NCBI GenBank assembly: GCA_963205175.1
Contig: CAUJIW010000014.1
Span: 1-43,678, forward strand
DNA: 43,678 nt
Reading direction: 5' to 3'
Origin: Pseudomonadota bacterium
Lineage (GTDB): Bacteria > Pseudomonadota > Alphaproteobacteria > Sphingomonadales > Sphingomonadaceae
The notes below the pieces were generated by a model. The model had not been told where the DNA came from, searched no databases, and worked only from the letters and a program-made list of their open reading frames with translations. Positions 8,453 to 16,489 of this stretch are shown here, piece after piece (position 1 is the first letter of the stretch; each line of letters opens with the position of its first letter). The position numbers were made by a program, and so were the translations under genes.

Positions 8453-9775
8453 TCAGCCCGCGATGTCCGGGCGCGCCTCGATGAGAATCGCCCGGAAGTC
8501 ATTAACGTTGGTGCGTGTCGGTCCGGTGACGACGAGGTCGCCGAGCTGCTCGAAAAAGCGATAGCTCTCGTTGCGCTGCAAGGCGGCATGGGGGTCGAGG
8601 CCCAGCGCCGCCGCCCGCGCCAGGGTGTCCGGCCCGATAATGGCGCCGGCACTGTTCTCGGTGCCGTCAATGCCATCGGTGTCGCAGGCGATGGCATGGA
8701 TGCCCGGCGCGCCATCGAGCACGATCGCCAGCCCCAGCAGATATTCCAGATTGCGTCCGCCGCAGCCGTCGGGATTGGTGACACGAACGGTTGCCTCGCC
8801 GCCCGACTGGATGACATGGGCCTGCCCGTCGGCGGCCAGCCGCAGCGCCAGCCCGGCATGACCGGCGCCCAGATAACGCGCTTCCGCCTGCAATCGATCG
8901 CCAAGATCGGTAACCTTGTAGCCCAGCGACTCCGCCAGCCGCGCGCTGGCGGCCAGGGCGTCGCGCGCGCAGGCGACGATGTGGGTCTCGCCGCCCGCGA
9001 TGCCGAGGGAATCGGCTTCCGGCGTTTCATTGCCGGCGTCTTCAAGCGCCGCGCGCACGCTCATCGGCACGACCACGCCATAGCGATCCAGCACCTGCCG
9101 GGCATCGGCCAGCGTGGTGTGATCCGCCACCGTCGGCCCGCTGGCGACAAAGGACGGATCGTCCCCCGGCACGTCGGAGATCACCAGCGTCACCACTTTC
9201 GCCGGTGCCGCCGCGACCGCAAGACGCCCCCCCTTGACTCGCGAGAGGTGCTTACGCACGCAGTTTATTTCCGAAATCGTCGCACCGGAGCGAAGTAAAC
9301 TCTGGGTGAGCAGCTGTTTGTCCGCTAGCGTTACTCCGGGTGCCGGCATCGCCATCAGCGCCGATCCGCCGCCGGATACCAGCATCAGCAGGCGATCTTT
9401 CGGCCCCAGAGCACGGGCCATGGCGAGCGCCTCGCTGGCGGCTGCGATACTTTCAGCGTCCGGCACCGGATGCCCGGCCTCCATCATCCGGATGCCGGAA
9501 GGCAGTCGCCCGTCACTGACCCCATGACCGGCGCGGGTGATGACGAGACCGTTCAATCGGCCAGGAAGCCGTTCGGCCGCGACGGCGGCCATTTCCGCCG
9601 CTCCCTTGCCCAGTGCGATCACCAGCGTCCGCTCATAGCCGCCCATGCGTTGCAGGAAGGGCGGCAGCACTTCCCGCGCGGAAATGGCGGTAAGCGCTTC
9701 CTCGAACAGGGCAAGCAGCGTCTGGCGCGGCGACGGCGGCGCGCTGGTCAGTTGGTGTCGGGTGGGCTTGCGCAT
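8453..9775 (-). CDS. glycerate 2-kinase (MOFRL/TtuD type)
   Basis: A 440-residue protein of the class II glycerate kinase family, which phosphorylates D-glycerate, usually to 2-phosphoglycerate, using ATP. Visible family features are the N-terminal VIALGKGAAEMA, MEAGHPVPDAES and the glycine loop LMLVSGGGSALM. Next come INCVRKHLSRVKGGRLA and VISDVPGDDPSFVASGPTV. The C-terminal MOFRL domain has GGEATV, GGRNLEYLLGLA, ACDTDGIDGTENSAG and VTGPTRTNVNDF. Length matches the family. The start codons GTG (9778) and ATG (9775) are adjacent with no strong ribosome site, so translation may be coupled to the permease gene ending 17-19 bases upstream. It is co-transcribed with the LctP-type permease and the PhoD-like phosphatase, which points to glycerate as the shared metabolite. 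Confidence 0.94.
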   Translation of the reverse strand: MRKPTRHQLTSAPPSPRQTLLALFEEALTAISAREVLPPFLQRMGGYERTLVIALGKGAAEMAAVAAERLPGRLNGLVITRAGHGVSDGRLPSGIRMMEAGHPVPDAESIAAASEALAMARALGPKDRLLMLVSGGGSALMAMPAPGVTLADKQLLTQSLLRSGATISEINCVRKHLSRVKGGRLAVAAAPAKVVTLVISDVPGDDPSFVASGPTVADHTTLADARQVLDRYGVVVPMSVRAALEDAGNETPEADSLGIAGGETHIVACARDALAASARLAESLGYKVTDLGDRLQAEARYLGAGHAGLALRLAADGQAHVIQSGGEATVRVTNPDGCGGRNLEYLLGLAIVLDGAPGIHAIACDTDGIDGTENSAGAIIGPDTLARAAALGLDPHAALQRNESYRFFEQLGDLVVTGPTRTNVNDFRAILIEARPDIAG

Positions 9776-9794
9776 CACGGCTGATCGTTTCGGG

Positions 9795-11423
9795 CTAAAG
9801 GGAAGCTTGCAGCGACACCAGCAAGGCCACCAGCGTCACCAGCGCGACTGAATGAAAGAAAACATACCGCAGAATATCACTTTCGCGCCCCACCAGCCCA
9901 GTGGCGGTCGAGGCGACAACAATACTCTGGGCATCGATCATCTTGCCCATCACACCCCCGCTGCTGTTGGCCGCAGCCATCAGGACCGGATCAAGGCCAA
10001 GCCGTTCCGCCGTCGAGCGCTGCAAGCCGCCAAAAAGCACGTTCGAGGCGGTATCCGATCCGGTGACGGAAACCCCCAGCCAGCCAATGAACGTCCCGAA
10101 GAACGGGTAAAAGGCGCCCGTGGTCGCCAGAGCGAAGCCCATTGTACTGTCCGCCCCGGAATAGCGGCTGACGTACCCAAGCGCGAACATGATGGCGATC
10201 GTCGCCAACGGCAGGGCACACCGGCGCAGGGTCTGGCCGTAGGTGTGCAGCATCACCAATGGCGATGCGCCCATGACCACTCCCGCCAGAAGTGCAGCCA
10301 GCAGGATTCCCGTACCGGTCGCCGACAGCAGATTGAGCGAGAACACGGCAACCTTCGGGTGAGGCGTCAACACCACCGGCGGCACCCGCACCACCGCTCC
10401 ATCGAGCCCCGGCACCGCCACGGTGAGCTTCCAGATGGCGTCGAGAGTTGCCCTGACCTGCGGCGTACCCCACAGCAGGACCATGCCGACCAGCACCAGC
10501 CACGGCGTCCACGTACTCAGGTCGGGACGGCGCATGGCGCCCGGCACATCAGCCACCGTGGCCCCCGGCGTGTCGTCGACGGTCGCATCCCTGGGCCTCC
10601 AGACACGCAGAAAGGCAACAAGCGCCAGGATCGAGCATAAGGCGCTGCCGATATCGACCAGCCACGGACCATGGTAGGTCGCGATCAGATACTGCGGCAC
10701 CGCGAACGTCACGGCGGCCACCGCGACCGGCGGCCAGACCGCCAGCATACCTCGCCATCCGGAAAACGCCGTCACCAGCCAGAACGGTATCAGCAAGGAA
10801 AAGAACGGCAATTGCCGACCAACCATGGCACTGAGATCTTCCACCGGCAAACCGGTTACCGCTGACAATGCGATGATCGGCGTGCCCAGCGAGCCAAAGG
10901 CAACGGGCGCGGTGTTAGCGATCAGCGACAGGCGCGAGGCCGCCAGCGGCTCGAAACCCAGGCCGATCAGCATCGCGGCGGTGATGGCGACCGGCGCGCC
11001 AAAACCGGCGCATCCTTCGAAGAAGGCACCGAAGCAGAACGCGATCAGCAGCAGCTGCAATCGGCGATCGTCGGTTATGGTCGCAATCTGAACCTGGGTA
11101 CGCTGAAAGTACCCCTGCCGCAGCGTCAACTGATACAGGAACAGCACATTGAGGACCAGCCAACCGATGGGCAACAATCCATAGGCCGCGCCAAAGGCGG
11201 CGGCCCGGCTTGCCAGCCCTGCGGGCATGCCGAACACCAGTATTGCGACGCCGATTGTCGCCGCCAGCGCCAGCAGTGCCGATACATGAACCCTCAGGCG
11301 CAAAACGGCAATCGATACCAGCAGGATGACAACGGGCGCCGCCGCCACGGCTGCGGACAGCCAGACGTTGGCGAGCGGATCATAGTCTTGCATCCAGGTC
11401 ACGACGGGCACCCGGTTAGTCAC
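9795..11423 (-). CDS. LctP/LldP-family permease (lactate, glycolate or glycerate)
   Basis: A 542-residue inner-membrane permease with about 12-14 membrane segments. The family opening WMQDYDPLANVWLSAAVAA is present, followed by FCFGAFFEGCAGFGAPVAIT, SLIANTAPVAFGSLGTPI, GWLGVSVTGSDTASNVLFG and ANSSGGVMGKMIDAQSIVVA. These match L-lactate permeases. Known members import lactate or glycolate with protons; glycerate as substrate is inferred from the downstream glycerate kinase. The start is uncertain: the GTG at 11423 lacks a clear ribosome site, and a GTG nine codons in (11399, at VTWMQ) fits the family N-terminus well. It is the first gene of the permease-kinase-phosphatase operon. The shared palindrome lies 75 bases upstream of the 11423 start. 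Confidence 0.93.
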   Translation of the reverse strand: MTNRVPVVTWMQDYDPLANVWLSAAVAAAPVVILLVSIAVLRLRVHVSALLALAATIGVAILVFGMPAGLASRAAAFGAAYGLLPIGWLVLNVLFLYQLTLRQGYFQRTQVQIATITDDRRLQLLLIAFCFGAFFEGCAGFGAPVAITAAMLIGLGFEPLAASRLSLIANTAPVAFGSLGTPIIALSAVTGLPVEDLSAMVGRQLPFFSLLIPFWLVTAFSGWRGMLAVWPPVAVAAVTFAVPQYLIATYHGPWLVDIGSALCSILALVAFLRVWRPRDATVDDTPGATVADVPGAMRRPDLSTWTPWLVLVGMVLLWGTPQVRATLDAIWKLTVAVPGLDGAVVRVPPVVLTPHPKVAVFSLNLLSATGTGILLAALLAGVVMGASPLVMLHTYGQTLRRCALPLATIAIMFALGYVSRYSGADSTMGFALATTGAFYPFFGTFIGWLGVSVTGSDTASNVLFGGLQRSTAERLGLDPVLMAAANSSGGVMGKMIDAQSIVVASTATGLVGRESDILRYVFFHSVALVTLVALLVSLQASL

Positions 11424-11497
11424 TGTGGCACAAATGAAAACTCGCCAGACTCATAAGGCCTGCGGTGACGGCGTCCAGCAATCAGACCGGCCGCCAG

Positions 11498-11515
11498 TGC
11501 AACATAATGTTGCCA
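11498..11515. promoter_or_regulatory. candidate operator, copy 2 of a shared palindrome
   Basis: TGCAACATAATGTTGCCA contains the perfect palindrome GCAACAT-A-ATGTTGC and differs at only two bases from the element at 5680-5697. It lies 75 bases upstream of the permease start and downstream of the terminator of the preceding operon, as expected for a promoter-proximal operator of the permease-kinase-phosphatase operon. Confidence 0.55.
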
Positions 11516-11578
11516 GTCACGGCACATGATTGTCGTCATTTCGCAACAAATGCATCCCGGCCACCGCGCCCGGCGTAG

Positions 11579-11612
11579 AAAAAGCCCCCGACCCTGGGGA
11601 AGGATCGGGGGC
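11579..11612 (-). terminator. intrinsic terminator of the Rieske/VOC operon
   Basis: On the minus strand GCCCCCGA and TCGGGGGC pair in an eight-base stem around a 13-base loop and are followed by five T residues. It lies 57 bases downstream of the VOC gene stop and separates that operon from the permease promoter region. Confidence 0.85.
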
Positions 11613-11668
11613 AAGCGACCGTCACGTCAGCATCACGCTGCTGTCACACGGCCTTGGGATGTGTGGGC

Positions 11669-12199
11669 TCAACTGAAGGCGGGGCGTAACGGATCGTGGC
11701 CGTCCCAGGCAACGGCTGCGGCGGCGATGCGTGCGAAGAAGTCTTGCTGCACCGGGCTGTGTTCGATCAGCTCGACCAGGCAGCCGAGGCTGGCGCGGGT
11801 ATCAAGGTAGCAGAAGCGCTTGCCGGCAAAGGCGCCGCTCTGCGCCACCGGCTGGCCGGCGGCGGCGAAACCGGCGAGGTCGGCGTCGTAGTCGTGGCAG
11901 TAATAGGCGATGTGGTGAAAGCCGGTGCCGCCGGCCGGCGCCATGTCGCGATACACCGACGGCGCGTCATTGTGCTGCTGGATCAGCTCGATCTGCACCT
12001 CCCCGGCCTGGGCCAGCGCGATCGAGGCGATGGCATCGGTGGGTTGCCCCCGGTAGAGCAGCCCCGGAATTTCCAGACGCGGCACCAGGAAAAACGGCCC
12101 GATGCCGGTCGTTCTCACCCAGCGATCGACCGCGGCGTCGATGTCCGCGACGATCCACGAGTTCTGCATGACCTTGCGGTTGCGTGTGCCTGCCGTCAT
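11669..12199 (-). CDS. VOC-family (glyoxalase/epimerase-like) protein
   Basis: A 176-residue single-chain vicinal-oxygen-chelate fold protein with two paired beta-alpha-beta units: SWIVADIDAAVDRWVRTTGI with EVQIELIQQH, then GFHHIAYYCHDYDADLAGFA with GCLVELIEHS. Candidate metal ligands are the Glu in QIELI, the first His of FHHIAY and the Glu in VELIEH. The usual first His at the N-terminus is replaced (NSWIV), so the metal site may be incomplete. I chose the ATG at 12199, which has GGAGGG upstream; a start at 12220 would overlap the previous stop. It is the last gene of the TonB receptor-Rieske-NTF2 operon, 17 bases after the NTF2-like gene. It may act as an epimerase, isomerase or ring-cleavage enzyme on the oxygenase product; the substrate is not known. 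Confidence 0.85.
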   Translation of the reverse strand: MTAGTRNRKVMQNSWIVADIDAAVDRWVRTTGIGPFFLVPRLEIPGLLYRGQPTDAIASIALAQAGEVQIELIQQHNDAPSVYRDMAPAGGTGFHHIAYYCHDYDADLAGFAAAGQPVAQSGAFAGKRFCYLDTRASLGCLVELIEHSPVQQDFFARIAAAAVAWDGHDPLRPAFS

Positions 12200-12216
12200 G
12201 GCGCCCTCCCCGGCCG

Positions 12217-12639
12217 TCAATCGGTGACGATGCTTTCAAGACCGTGCAGCGGCGTGAACCGCTTGCTGGCGTAATACCAACGGCCATCGCGCTTGACATA
12301 TTCATCATCGTAGCGGCCGATCACCACGCCGGTCGCGCCCTTGATGTTCTGCACCGTCTCGGTCGTCCACATCCGCCCCGTCGCCCGGTCGCCGTCGATG
12401 GCGAGCGCGCCGGTGTAGCTGGCGAAATTGTGGAACGGATAATTGGCGATCTGCTCGGCCCAATAGTCGGCGATCACCTGGCGGCCCTGCACCGGCTCAC
12501 CCCAGGGCAGGTGCCAGATGCCATCGTCGGCCCAGGTGGCGGCGAAATCCGCCTTGTCGCGACGGCACACCGCGTCGCCATAGGCCCAGTTGAGTTCGTA
12601 AATCGCAATGCGGTCTTCCAGCGGACCTGAGAAATTCAT
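12217..12639 (-). CDS. NTF2/SnoaL-like protein
   Basis: A 140-residue cone-shaped NTF2/SnoaL fold protein. It opens with LEDRIAIYELNWAYGDAVCR, then ADFAATWADDGIWHL (the acidic pocket edge), and has the strands ASYTGALAIDGDRATGRMWT and VVIGRYDDEYVKRDGRWYYA that line the pocket. The family includes polyketide cyclases, steroid isomerases, scytalone-type dehydratases and the small beta subunits of ring-hydroxylating dioxygenases. It sits directly after the Rieske alpha-subunit gene (38-base gap) with GGAGA ahead of its ATG. It is somewhat shorter than typical dioxygenase beta subunits (about 160-180 residues), so it could be a compact beta subunit or a separate isomerase/dehydratase. Confidence 0.87.
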   Translation of the reverse strand: MNFSGPLEDRIAIYELNWAYGDAVCRRDKADFAATWADDGIWHLPWGEPVQGRQVIADYWAEQIANYPFHNFASYTGALAIDGDRATGRMWTTETVQNIKGATGVVIGRYDDEYVKRDGRWYYASKRFTPLHGLESIVTD

Positions 12640-12677
12640 GGCAGTCTCCAGCAGATGAGCAAGGTTGGTGGTGGCAG

Positions 12678-13988
12678 TCAGGCCCGCCCCTCAATGTGGT
12701 CGTTGAGGATTTCATGAAAGCGCTGCACGCGCTTCTCCTGGTCGGCGAGATAGCCGCCCTCGAAGCCGCGCGAATGCAGCCCCAGCTGCTGGCTGACCGC
12801 GACGCTCAGGTCCTGGTCGGCCACCGCGCCCAGCGTACGGTCGCCATGGCGGCAGACGATCCGCGCCGCCTTCTCGAACGGCACCGTACCGGTGGGGCCG
12901 TCGACGCTGTCGCGCCCGACAATCGGGTGCGCCATGTACCAGTGGTCGAAAATGCATTTCTCCGGGTCGGTCGGGTGCGGCTCGGAGCGCAGCACCTGGA
13001 AGCCGTCCGGCGCCATCGTGAAGGTCACGTTGGGAAACAGCGTGTAGTGATAATAGTCGGTCAACTGGCTGTCGCTGAGGTCACTGTAGTGACGATACCC
13101 TTTCAGCGGGGCCAGCGCGCGACGTTGCTTCTGCAGCGCCAGACGTGCCGCCGACGGGCGCCCGGCGAACTCCGCCGGGTCCAGCTCCCAGAACCGCAGA
13201 ATATCGTCCAGCGGCGCCTGCACGACGTCGGACAGCAGACGTCCGGTCGGGCAGCCTCCCTTCATCACCATGCGATTGTGCCCGTTGGGGTACATTTCAA
13301 AGACGGTGTCGGCGTGATCGTCGTCGATGTGTGTGGCGATCTCCGGATGCAGTGTCGGGATGTGGTAGGCTTCGTTGAAATTGTCGCGAATGATCTTCCA
13401 GTTGCAGTCGACCTCGGCCGTCAGGGCGACGACGCGGGTCATCTTCTCCATACCATAGGGTGCCAGCTGATCGACGACAAAGCCCAGCCAGTCCCGCAGC
13501 GACCGCGCATTCTTGTCCATATTGAACCAGATGAACCCGCCCCAGGTCTCGCACGGAATTTCATTCAGCCGGAGCTTGCCGCAAGGGTTTCCCTGCGGGA
13601 AATCCGACACGTCCTGTACCGCCTCCAGCGTGCCGTCGATGCCCCAGTGCCAGCCGTGATAGGAACAGGTCAGGCCGTTGCCGACACCGAATTCGCCGAG
13701 GGCGAGCCGGTTGCCGCGATGCTTGCAGGCATTGAAGAAGGCCTTCACCGATCCATCATGCTGGCGGATCATGACGACGGATTCCTTCATCAGGTGGTGG
13801 ACGACATAGTCGCCCGGTTCTTCAAGGTCCGCCGCCATGCCGCCGATGTGCCAGACCCGCGTCCACACCCGTTCCCACTCGGCGCGCATCCATGCTTGCG
13901 AATAATAGCGATCACCCGTGATCGGATCGCCACGTACGGGCGGGTCCAGGTCGGCCGGAGTCTGGCCCATGAAGGTTGCGGCGCGCAT
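12678..13988 (-). CDS. Rieske non-heme iron ring-hydroxylating oxygenase, alpha subunit
   Basis: A 436-residue oxygenase alpha subunit. The Rieske [2Fe-2S] ligands are Cys88, His90 (ACKHRG), Cys108 and His111 (CSYHGWHW). In the catalytic domain the bridging Asp202 and iron ligands His209 and His214 appear in RDNFNEAYHIPTLHPE, and the third iron ligand is probably Asp393 in VADQDLSV. This is the full set for an active enzyme that adds dioxygen to an aromatic ring or hydroxylates or demethylates an alicyclic substrate. The ATG at 13988 follows GGGAGA. It is cotranscribed after a TonB receptor and before the NTF2-like and VOC genes. No ferredoxin or reductase gene is in the window, so electrons must come from elsewhere. 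Substrate unknown. Confidence 0.95.
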   Translation of the reverse strand: MRAATFMGQTPADLDPPVRGDPITGDRYYSQAWMRAEWERVWTRVWHIGGMAADLEEPGDYVVHHLMKESVVMIRQHDGSVKAFFNACKHRGNRLALGEFGVGNGLTCSYHGWHWGIDGTLEAVQDVSDFPQGNPCGKLRLNEIPCETWGGFIWFNMDKNARSLRDWLGFVVDQLAPYGMEKMTRVVALTAEVDCNWKIIRDNFNEAYHIPTLHPEIATHIDDDHADTVFEMYPNGHNRMVMKGGCPTGRLLSDVVQAPLDDILRFWELDPAEFAGRPSAARLALQKQRRALAPLKGYRHYSDLSDSQLTDYYHYTLFPNVTFTMAPDGFQVLRSEPHPTDPEKCIFDHWYMAHPIVGRDSVDGPTGTVPFEKAARIVCRHGDRTLGAVADQDLSVAVSQQLGLHSRGFEGGYLADQEKRVQRFHEILNDHIEGRA

Positions 13989-14056
13989 CTGTTATCTCCC
14001 TCTCGCATGAACGCGGGCGGGACCGTTGGCATGGCCCCGCCCGTCGCCTGACCCCA

Positions 14057-16255
14057 TCAGAATTTGAAGCCGAACTCGACCGCGACCTCGCGCGGCGCCG
14101 TGTTCGACGCGAAGTTCATCACGCCCGGCGCGAAGAAGCCGGAAGCGACGCGTCGTTCATCGGTCAGGTTCTTGCCCCACAGCGCCACCGACCAGCGGTC
14201 GTCGTCACTGGTGTACTTGATACTGGCGTTGATCAGACTGATCGGCGCGATGATGCCGACCGTGCCGTTGCGGGTGTCGGTGTCGCGCCGGGAAGTGCGA
14301 TTCCACTGCGCGTTCAGCGCCAGGCTGCCGGGGTTGACGTCGATGGTGTAGGTTGCGCCCACCGAGCCTTGCCACTTGGGTGCATTGCGCAAATTCAGGT
14401 GCGACCCGTCTTCCTGACCATTGGCCGGATTGGCGTCGAGATCGAGGAAGAAATTGCTGTACTGGGCGTCGAGATAGGACAGTGAGCCATTCAGGGTGAG
14501 TCCCTCGACCGGCACCACCACCACTTCAAACTCGGCGCCCTTGATTTTCGAAGATGCCGCATTCAGCACACGCGTTTGAGCCTGGTTGTCCTCATAGAAC
14601 AGCTGGTCCACCTGCATGTCACTGTACTTGTTATAGAACAGCGCCACGTTCACGCGCACCCGCTTATCCATCCAGTCGGATTTCAGGCCCACTTCGTAGG
14701 CGTCCACATGCTCGGGATCATAGGGTCCGATTTCGTCGGGCGCTGTCGACACGCGGCCGTTGAAGCCGCCGGAGTGGGAGCCGCGCGAATAGCTGGCATA
14801 GAGCAGCATGTCGTCGGTCGCCTTGTAATCGGCACCCAGCTTCCAGCCCCAGTGTGTCCAGCTCTTGTCGCGTCGCACATCAAGCCCTGGAATGTCGGGA
14901 CCACCGAGATTGATGCCGGTGGTGACATGCATGTCCTTCTTCTGCCAGGTGTAGCGCACCCCGGCCTGGAAGCGCAGGCGATCGGTGGCGTTCCAGTATC
15001 CCTGGGTGAAGCCCGCCAGCGATTCATCGTCCTGATCGTTTGTCAGCAGGGTGATGAGGCCCGGCACAAAGGCATCCACATAACTGGTCGAGTCCAGCTT
15101 GTAATTCTTGGCCATATAGTAGGCGCCGACCATCAGCTCGGTCGTCTCGGTTGGCGCCATGGTCGCGCGCAGTTCCTGGCTGGCCTGCCAGTTCCGGGTG
15201 ATGCGGCGGGTATGGTAGAGCTGCGCGGGCGAGCCGTCCTGGTCGGTCCACTCGTCGAGCTTGAACTCGCGGTAATTGGAGATGGAGACGATATCGGCCG
15301 CGCCAGCGTCGAGGTTCATCGTCAGTGTGGCGCCGTAGATGTTGAAGTCGGAGAAGTTATAGGTCTGGCTGGTGGTGACGTAGTGCGTCTTGCTGCCCAG
15401 CGGCAATGACACATCGACATTGTAGAGTGCCATCGAGGAGTCCGAGTAATTGACCACCGGCGGCGAATCATTGCGGCCACGGCCATATTCCAGCGCCAGC
15501 GTCGCGTTGAAGTTGGACTTGTTGTCGTACTTCAGGTAGCCGCGGCCGGTGGTGACATTCTGCCCGCCCGTCCGCTTGCCGCTCTCATACTCGCGGTAGA
15601 AGCCATCGAACTGCTTGTGCATCACCGAGATCTTGCCGGCCAGATTGTCGTTGAGGGGAATGTTCACGGCGGCCATGGCGTCGAAACGACCAAAATTGCC
15701 CACCGTGACCCTGCCCTCGCCGCCAAATTCACCGGTCGGCTGTTTGGTGATGACGTTGATGACACCGCCAATGGTGTTGGCGCCGAACAAGGTGCCCTGG
15801 GGGCCACGCAGAATCTCGATGCGTTCGACGTCGAACAGATCAAGCAGGGCCGTGGTGTTGGAACCCTGATAGACGCCATCGACCACCACGCCCACCGCGG
15901 GGTCGATGAAACCATCCGCCTCCTGGACACCGATGCCACGGATGCTGACGGCTGCGGTCATCGATACGTTGACGACATTGGTGACCACCAGGCTCGGCAC
16001 GCTGCCCGAGATCGCCTTGAGGTCGGCGGCATAGGTGCGCTCCAGGGCCGCGCCGCTGAAGGCCGACACGGCCACCGGCACGTCCTGCAAATTCTCCGCG
16101 CGCTTTTGCGCCGTGACGACAATATCCTCAATGCCAACCGGCCCGGATTGCGCGGCGGCTTCCGCCGCATCATTGGCCCGCGCCGCCGCCGGCGGCAACA
16201 GCGTTGCAGCGGCCAGCCCGGACAGCAACGTCGCCTTCAACCCTCTGTAATTCAT
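14057..16255 (-). CDS. TonB-dependent receptor of the catabolic operon
   Basis: A 732-residue outer-membrane receptor starting at an ATG with GGAGGAA upstream. Residues 1 to about 27 form the signal peptide (ending AARA). A TonB-box region with IEDIVVTAQKRAENLQDVPV begins near residue 44. The plug carries RGPQGTLFGANTIGGVINVI, typical of the class, and the barrel ends in VAVEFGFKF with the terminal Phe. The sequence style is that of the large receptor family in sphingomonads and relatives that imports hydrophobic or aromatic carbon sources as well as siderophores. It is the first gene of the operon leading to the Rieske oxygenase, and it diverges from a TetR regulator across a 234-base promoter region. 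Uptake of the oxygenase substrate is the simplest role. Confidence 0.94.
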   Translation of the reverse strand: MNYRGLKATLLSGLAAATLLPPAAARANDAAEAAAQSGPVGIEDIVVTAQKRAENLQDVPVAVSAFSGAALERTYAADLKAISGSVPSLVVTNVVNVSMTAAVSIRGIGVQEADGFIDPAVGVVVDGVYQGSNTTALLDLFDVERIEILRGPQGTLFGANTIGGVINVITKQPTGEFGGEGRVTVGNFGRFDAMAAVNIPLNDNLAGKISVMHKQFDGFYREYESGKRTGGQNVTTGRGYLKYDNKSNFNATLALEYGRGRNDSPPVVNYSDSSMALYNVDVSLPLGSKTHYVTTSQTYNFSDFNIYGATLTMNLDAGAADIVSISNYREFKLDEWTDQDGSPAQLYHTRRITRNWQASQELRATMAPTETTELMVGAYYMAKNYKLDSTSYVDAFVPGLITLLTNDQDDESLAGFTQGYWNATDRLRFQAGVRYTWQKKDMHVTTGINLGGPDIPGLDVRRDKSWTHWGWKLGADYKATDDMLLYASYSRGSHSGGFNGRVSTAPDEIGPYDPEHVDAYEVGLKSDWMDKRVRVNVALFYNKYSDMQVDQLFYEDNQAQTRVLNAASSKIKGAEFEVVVVPVEGLTLNGSLSYLDAQYSNFFLDLDANPANGQEDGSHLNLRNAPKWQGSVGATYTIDVNPGSLALNAQWNRTSRRDTDTRNGTVGIIAPISLINASIKYTSDDDRWSVALWGKNLTDERRVASGFFAPGVMNFASNTAPREVAVEFGFKF

Positions 16256-16366
16256 AAACTTTCCTCCCTGCGTCATTGTTGCGACAGGCCAGGGAGACTG
16301 GTGCGAGCAACCACAGCCAACCCTCCCCCGGCACTTTTTATCGGCCCCTCTGTCGGAAACCATCAA

Positions 16367-16420
16367 TTGTGCCGGTTTTACCAGTTTGCTATAGCGGGGC
16401 CATCCTCATACTTTGATGAG
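16367..16420 (+). promoter_or_regulatory. promoter and candidate TetR operator ahead of the TetR gene
   Basis: TTGTGC (16367-16372) and TATAGC (16390-16395) are separated by 17 bases and read toward the TetR gene. Just downstream, where transcription would start, CTCAT-N6-ATGAG (16405-16420) forms an inverted repeat suited to a TetR dimer. Autorepression and control of the divergent receptor-oxygenase operon are likely but inferred. Confidence 0.45.
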
Positions 16421-16489
16421 TGCCTGTCGGCGCGATGAGTTTGACGCCGGCGCAACGCAGATTGACCGACCCGTATTCGCAAGGTGACA

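Noticed and set aside
8401..9045. N-terminal 215-codon extension of the PhoD-like gene
   Set aside because: It overlaps the glycerate kinase in another frame, has no family match, and a Tat signal with a good ribosome site starts at 8400.
11420..11614. Small minus-strand frame of 64 codons downstream of the VOC gene
   Set aside because: It runs through the intrinsic terminator and the candidate operator, and has no ribosome site.
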